64,000 bases of DNA from assembly GCA_002412885.1 (NCBI GenBank), contig DHVX01000008.1:62001-126000 (forward strand). The letters run 5' to 3'. This document shows, in pieces, positions 61,086-64,000 of the stretch. A program made the translations under genes and the position numbers. The notes below the pieces were generated by a model, which was not told where the DNA came from, searched no databases, and saw only the letters and a program-made list of their open reading frames with translations. Every line of letters starts with the position of its first letter. Within the stretch, counting starts at the first letter, position 1. The DNA is from Bacteroidales bacterium UBA5197 (GTDB lineage Bacteria > Bacteroidota > Bacteroidia > Bacteroidales > Lentimicrobiaceae).

Positions 61086-62133
61086 TGTTCAGATAGTTAT
61101 TCATAAGTGTATTTAAGTCGAGTTGTGCGAGTTCAGCGGCTTTGGTAAGCGATACCCTGCCTTCGGAAATGGCACTGGCAAGAAGTTGTTCAAAGCGATC
61201 GGGATGATCAACCAGTTGATTGCTGCCTATGTGCAATTCATATTTGTCTTTACGTGCCATAACAATCAGATTGATCATTCTTGGTTTGGGCAATATGCCG
61301 AGGTTGCCGGCACGTAGAATAAATGCAATCGCTGAAATGCCATACCTGTCTTTTATAATGCCCAGTTCTTTTTTAGAAATATCGGTACGATAGGGTCCTA
61401 GTTCGCGGTAAACAACACTTCGCGGAATCAAAACTGCTGCAGCAAATGATGTGCAGTAGTTTTCAACTATATTTTCATCAAGCGATTTGTCGAAATTCAG
61501 CACCAGATGGCCCAGCTCGTGCAGGGCGGTAAGGCGTCTTCTTTCAGCAGTGTCGCCAGCCCGCACAACAATAAAAGGGTATTTTTCTTCGACCATGGCC
61601 GAAAACCCCTGAAATTTTTCGGTGGCTTCGATTTCAAGCACTTTGATTCCTTTTTCTTCGAGCATGCTCATTACCGGTCCCAGAGGCTTTAAGCCAAGAT
61701 TCCAGTCAATATGCAGCTGTTCGGCGCAATTCTCGATGTCTTCTATACTTGTAATCAGATTTCCGGCAAGAGGCCTGTCAAATTCGGTATTCTGATTGAG
61801 CAGGTTTTCGAGAATCATGTATCGCTCGGTGTAAGCTGCAATGCGTTCACGGATCATTTCCTGTTTTTTTAAGCCCAGGCTTTCATTTTTCCGGAATTCA
61901 ATCTGACTGATGCTGATGGTCATTGGCCTGTAGAAGTAATCCATTGACTGTTTAAGCGCATTTGCGAGCAATTGCACATATTCAGGCCTTGGTTCCATTA
62001 TGCCGCGTTCATAGCGGGCAATGGCAGTTTTGCTGATCCGACCATCCAGAAGATCAACCAAACCATCCTGTGAAAGTCCTGCTTGCTTTCTTGCGGCCAG
62101 CAAACGCATACCAAAAATATTTTCTTCAACCAT
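61078..62133 (-). CDS. XRE-type regulator fused to an ImmA/IrrE (M78) peptidase
   Basis: The 351-residue protein has an N-terminal HTH_XRE (about 8-62, with AGLSQDGLVDLL and SKTAIARYERG). An M78 domain follows with HELGHL at 205-210, giving the zinc-binding HExxH. Such proteins cleave or inactivate partners, or act as regulator-antitoxins of linked genes. It heads the four-gene operon and has an operator-like palindrome and promoter box upstream. Confidence 0.88.
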   Translation of the reverse strand: MVEENIFGMRLLAARKQAGLSQDGLVDLLDGRISKTAIARYERGIMEPRPEYVQLLANALKQSMDYFYRPMTISISQIEFRKNESLGLKKQEMIRERIAAYTERYMILENLLNQNTEFDRPLAGNLITSIEDIENCAEQLHIDWNLGLKPLGPVMSMLEEKGIKVLEIEATEKFQGFSAMVEEKYPFIVVRAGDTAERRRLTALHELGHLVLNFDKSLDENIVENYCTSFAAAVLIPRSVVYRELGPYRTDISKKELGIIKDRYGISAIAFILRAGNLGILPKPRMINLIVMARKDKYELHIGSNQLVDHPDRFEQLLASAISEGRVSLTKAAELAQLDLNTLMNNYLNND

Positions 62134-62164
62134 TGCTTTTCTATATTATGTGTTCAATGAGCGG

Positions 62165-62172
62165 CAAATATA
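62165..62172 (-). promoter_or_regulatory. Bacteroidota -7 promoter box (TATATTTG) of the XRE-PIN operon
   Basis: Exact TAnnTTTG match on the minus strand, 31 bp upstream of the start at 62133. Confidence 0.6.
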
Positions 62173-62216
62173 AAACATTTGAACCAAACTACAAATTATT
62201 TAGATTATTTTTTTTA

Positions 62217-62245
62217 TTAACAATTTATTTTGCATTGTTAACAAT
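62217..62245. promoter_or_regulatory. operator-like palindromes for the XRE regulator
   Basis: TTAACAAT (62217-62224) and ATTGTTAA (62234-62241) form an inverted repeat with a 9-nt spacer. ATTGTTAACAAT (62234-62245) is itself a perfect 12-bp palindrome. Such symmetry upstream of an XRE gene suggests autoregulation, though the distance to the promoter box (about 45 bp) is long. Confidence 0.45.
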
Positions 62246-62345
62246 ATCCCTGATAAGTGGCTTTTAGTGTATTATCTACATGTACCCGAATGATAATATT
62301 TTGAATATAGCTGCAGTTATATAAATTATTTTGCACACCTTTAAT

Positions 62346-62500
62346 AAGTGAAAAATGAAAAATGAAAAGTGAAAAGCTTATAAAGTGAAGAACGAAAAAC
62401 GAAAAGCTTAATAAGTGAAGAACGAAGAACGAAAAGTGAAAAGCTTATTAAGTGAAAAACGAAAAACGAAAAGTTTAAATAGTGAAGAAAGAAAAGTGGC
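62346..62500. repeat. low-complexity direct-repeat tract
   Basis: Short AG-rich units (AAGTGAAGAACGAAAAACG and GAAAAGCTTAATAAGTG variants) are repeated about six times, with the palindrome AAGCTT recurring between them. No gene is supported. It looks like slippage-expanded intergenic DNA. Confidence 0.65.
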
Positions 62501-62753
62501 TTGCTTCGTTAGAATCCGGCAGACTCCTGTTTTTAATGTTGTATATATATTATGGTATAGTTCTGCAAACAAAAAGTGCTTGCCTCGGGAGCCTGCCCGA
62601 CTGCGCCAGGCAGGCAGGCGCGAAGCGATAACGAGGAAAAACGAAAAGTAGCTTGCCTGTTAGAGTGGGCGATAACTAGGAAAAATGGCATAGACACAGT
62701 TCTGTAGACACTCCCAATATGTAAAAACGTGAATTTCTTAGGAGCTCTGAACT
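62501..62753. other. intergenic region, no gene seen
   Basis: Contains GC-rich debris (GCCTGCCCGACTGCGCC, then GGCAGGCAGGCGCG) in otherwise AT-rich DNA. This is probably a repeat remnant. No promoter or terminator is clear. Confidence 0.4.
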
Positions 62754-64000
62754 TTACCTGATCAACACAACACACCCCTTTTGTGTAAAGAGTTTTCCAC
62801 TGGCATCATAGGGCGAATACAAAATTCTGTAAGCGTATATGCCGGAAGGTGCAGGTTTGGAAAGGTAATTGCCATCCCACTGATAGCCGGGGGATCTGCC
62901 TTCAAAAACCTGTTCTCCCCAGCGGTTGTAAATCAGAAGACTTTGTATAAACATATTGGTTTGTACCGGGCCAAATGTATCGTTGAGTCCATCGCCGTTT
63001 GGGGTAAATGCATTCGGGAAGTCAATAACAGGAGGACACACATCCACAAAAATTTCGTCACTTACCTCACCACAGATGAAATTACTGCTTAATTTATAAA
63101 TGCCTCTGCTGTCAACTGTGGTTTGCATGGTTGTGTCTCCGTTGCTCCAAAAGTAATTGGGCAGTTCGGTATTGGCTGAAAGCAAAATGGGATAATCTTT
63201 TCCGTTTTGGCAAAGGGTGGTGTCGTTGCCAAGTTTAATTATACCGGTTGGGATGGTATCAACCATAACTTTTACCGAGTCAAGCTGTGTGCCGCAGCGG
63301 TCAGTGGTTATAAGGTAGAAGGTTCCACCAAGTGTAGTGCGCAATATTTGTGTTGTATCACCATTGCTCCAGCGGTATTGCGCAAAGCCCGGTGGGGCGG
63401 AAATAGTTGCTGTATCACCCCTGCAGATAGTTTTCTCATTGGTAAGACTGAGCAGCGGAGTATCAAATGTTATAACAATTTCATCGCTCAGGCTACCACA
63501 ATCGCCAAGAGAACAGGTAAGTGTGTATTTTCCCTGATTGTAAACATCAATACTTTGGCTTGTTTGTCCGGTGCTCCACAGATAGGAGTCATAACCACCG
63601 GGTGCATTAAGTCTGTAAGGCATTTCGTTGCGACAAAGTATGGTATCGGCCCCAAGCGCGGGGGCTGTAACTCCGGCAGGGGCTACGCTTACATCATCGA
63701 GGAAATAATGCACAATAGTGGAATGATTTGGCATCTGGCTCCAGCTTTCTTTAGTGGTTCTCTCTCTTGACATAAAATTGCCAATGGTAATATATCGCTC
63801 TCCCCCCTTGGCTTTATATAGATCACTTACCTTCATCCAGTTTATACTATCGTTTAATATTTGTTTTGACCTGACCTGAGCTGGTAATTCTAGCAATAAT
63901 TCAGGGGGCAGCCAGGGAGGATAAGCGGGGATGGTGTCACTCAGGTAAGCGTCAACATTCATAATGGCACCATTGGAACCGAGCTCAGCGAGAACTAAAT
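62754..64000 (-). CDS. secreted multidomain protein with T9SS type B C-terminal sorting domain (5' end outside window)
   Basis: The frame stays open to the right edge, and the codons before the ATG at 63960-63962 read sensibly, so the start lies beyond the window. At least 415 residues are visible. Three PKD/Ig-like repeats carry LWSTG, RWSNGDTT and FWSNGDTT. The final domain has FPNAFTPNGDGLNDTF, IYNRWGEQVFEG, WDGN and SGIYAYRI, the gliding-motility-type (type B) sorting signal for the type IX secretion system. It is exported and attached to or released from the cell surface. Confidence 0.92.
   Translation of the reverse strand, partial: LVLAELGSNGAIMNVDAYLSDTIPAYPPWLPPELLLELPAQVRSKQILNDSINWMKVSDLYKAKGGERYITIGNFMSRERTTKESWSQMPNHSTIVHYFLDDVSVAPAGVTAPALGADTILCRNEMPYRLNAPGGYDSYLWSTGQTSQSIDVYNQGKYTLTCSLGDCGSLSDEIVITFDTPLLSLTNEKTICRGDTATISAPPGFAQYRWSNGDTTQILRTTLGGTFYLITTDRCGTQLDSVKVMVDTIPTGIIKLGNDTTLCQNGKDYPILLSANTELPNYFWSNGDTTMQTTVDSRGIYKLSSNFICGEVSDEIFVDVCPPVIDFPNAFTPNGDGLNDTFGPVQTNMFIQSLLIYNRWGEQVFEGRSPGYQWDGNYLSKPAPSGIYAYRILYSPYDASGKLFTQKGCVVLIR

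Noticed and set aside
62346..62500. Possible CRISPR array in the AG-rich tract
   Set aside because: Units are short, direct and without unique spacers; no cas genes nearby.

Overview
The window looks like a chromosomal segment of an anaerobic member of the Bacteroidota, probably Bacteroidales/Marinilabiliales. The evidence: repeated TAnnTTTG promoter boxes a short distance upstream of genes, a type IX secretion type-B sorting domain (C-terminal gliding-motility-type), Bacteroidota-specific families (HYC_CC_PP, DUF6580, TIGR02757), and a four-subunit ferredoxin-dependent 2-oxoacid oxidoreductase. All identifications are from reading motifs and gene order; no database search was run.

Region 1 (1-9.3 kb) is housekeeping: a partial DUF5995 gene, a membrane protein, a PLP aminotransferase, the 2-oxoacid:ferredoxin oxidoreductase operon (ferredoxin, VorB-like alpha, TPP beta, gamma), a TIGR02757 protein, a HerA-like DUF853 ATPase and a voltage-gated-type K+ channel with a C-terminal zinc ribbon. 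Region 2 (9.4-15.3 kb) is a tightly overlapping five-gene minus-strand operon: a PLP-decarboxylase-fold protein that has lost its Schiff-base lysine, two GNAT-fold acyltransferases and two cobalamin-binding radical SAM enzymes. It reads as an uncharacterised biosynthetic cluster. Region 3 (15.8-30.3 kb) is again core: tRNA-Arg(ACG), a PAS protein, ArfB, two thioredoxin-fold proteins, an amidohydrolase, DUF6580, a GroES-like protein, mutL, two rhomboids, two EEP-fold hydrolases and uvrB.

Region 4 (30.3-59.1 kb) is accessory. It starts immediately after uvrB with a hairpin repeat that recurs at 47.28 kb. It carries a DUF4365 nuclease-like gene, a Cus-type metal efflux module (HMA protein, CusB, TolC, CusA, HYC_CC_PP), an IS1182-type insertion sequence, a second metal module (CDF transporter, TonB receptor, DUF6660-like protein), a catalytically degenerate SRAP homologue, and a defence island (DUF262/HNH, type III restriction-modification, GNAT protein, TIR-like protein with a 48-aa partner, and a SIR2-HerA pair). 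The two metal modules are bracketed by copies of a hairpin family whose stems differ completely while the loop is conserved, and by long attC-like palindromes. The defence block is bracketed by homologous AT-rich direct repeats containing minus-strand promoters.

Region 5 (59.1-64 kb) holds a four-gene operon (XRE-ImmA/IrrE peptidase, PIN nuclease, small protein, coiled-coil/carboxypeptidase-regulatory-like protein) with an operator-like palindrome upstream, a low-complexity repeat tract, and the 3' part of a large secreted T9SS protein that runs off the right edge.
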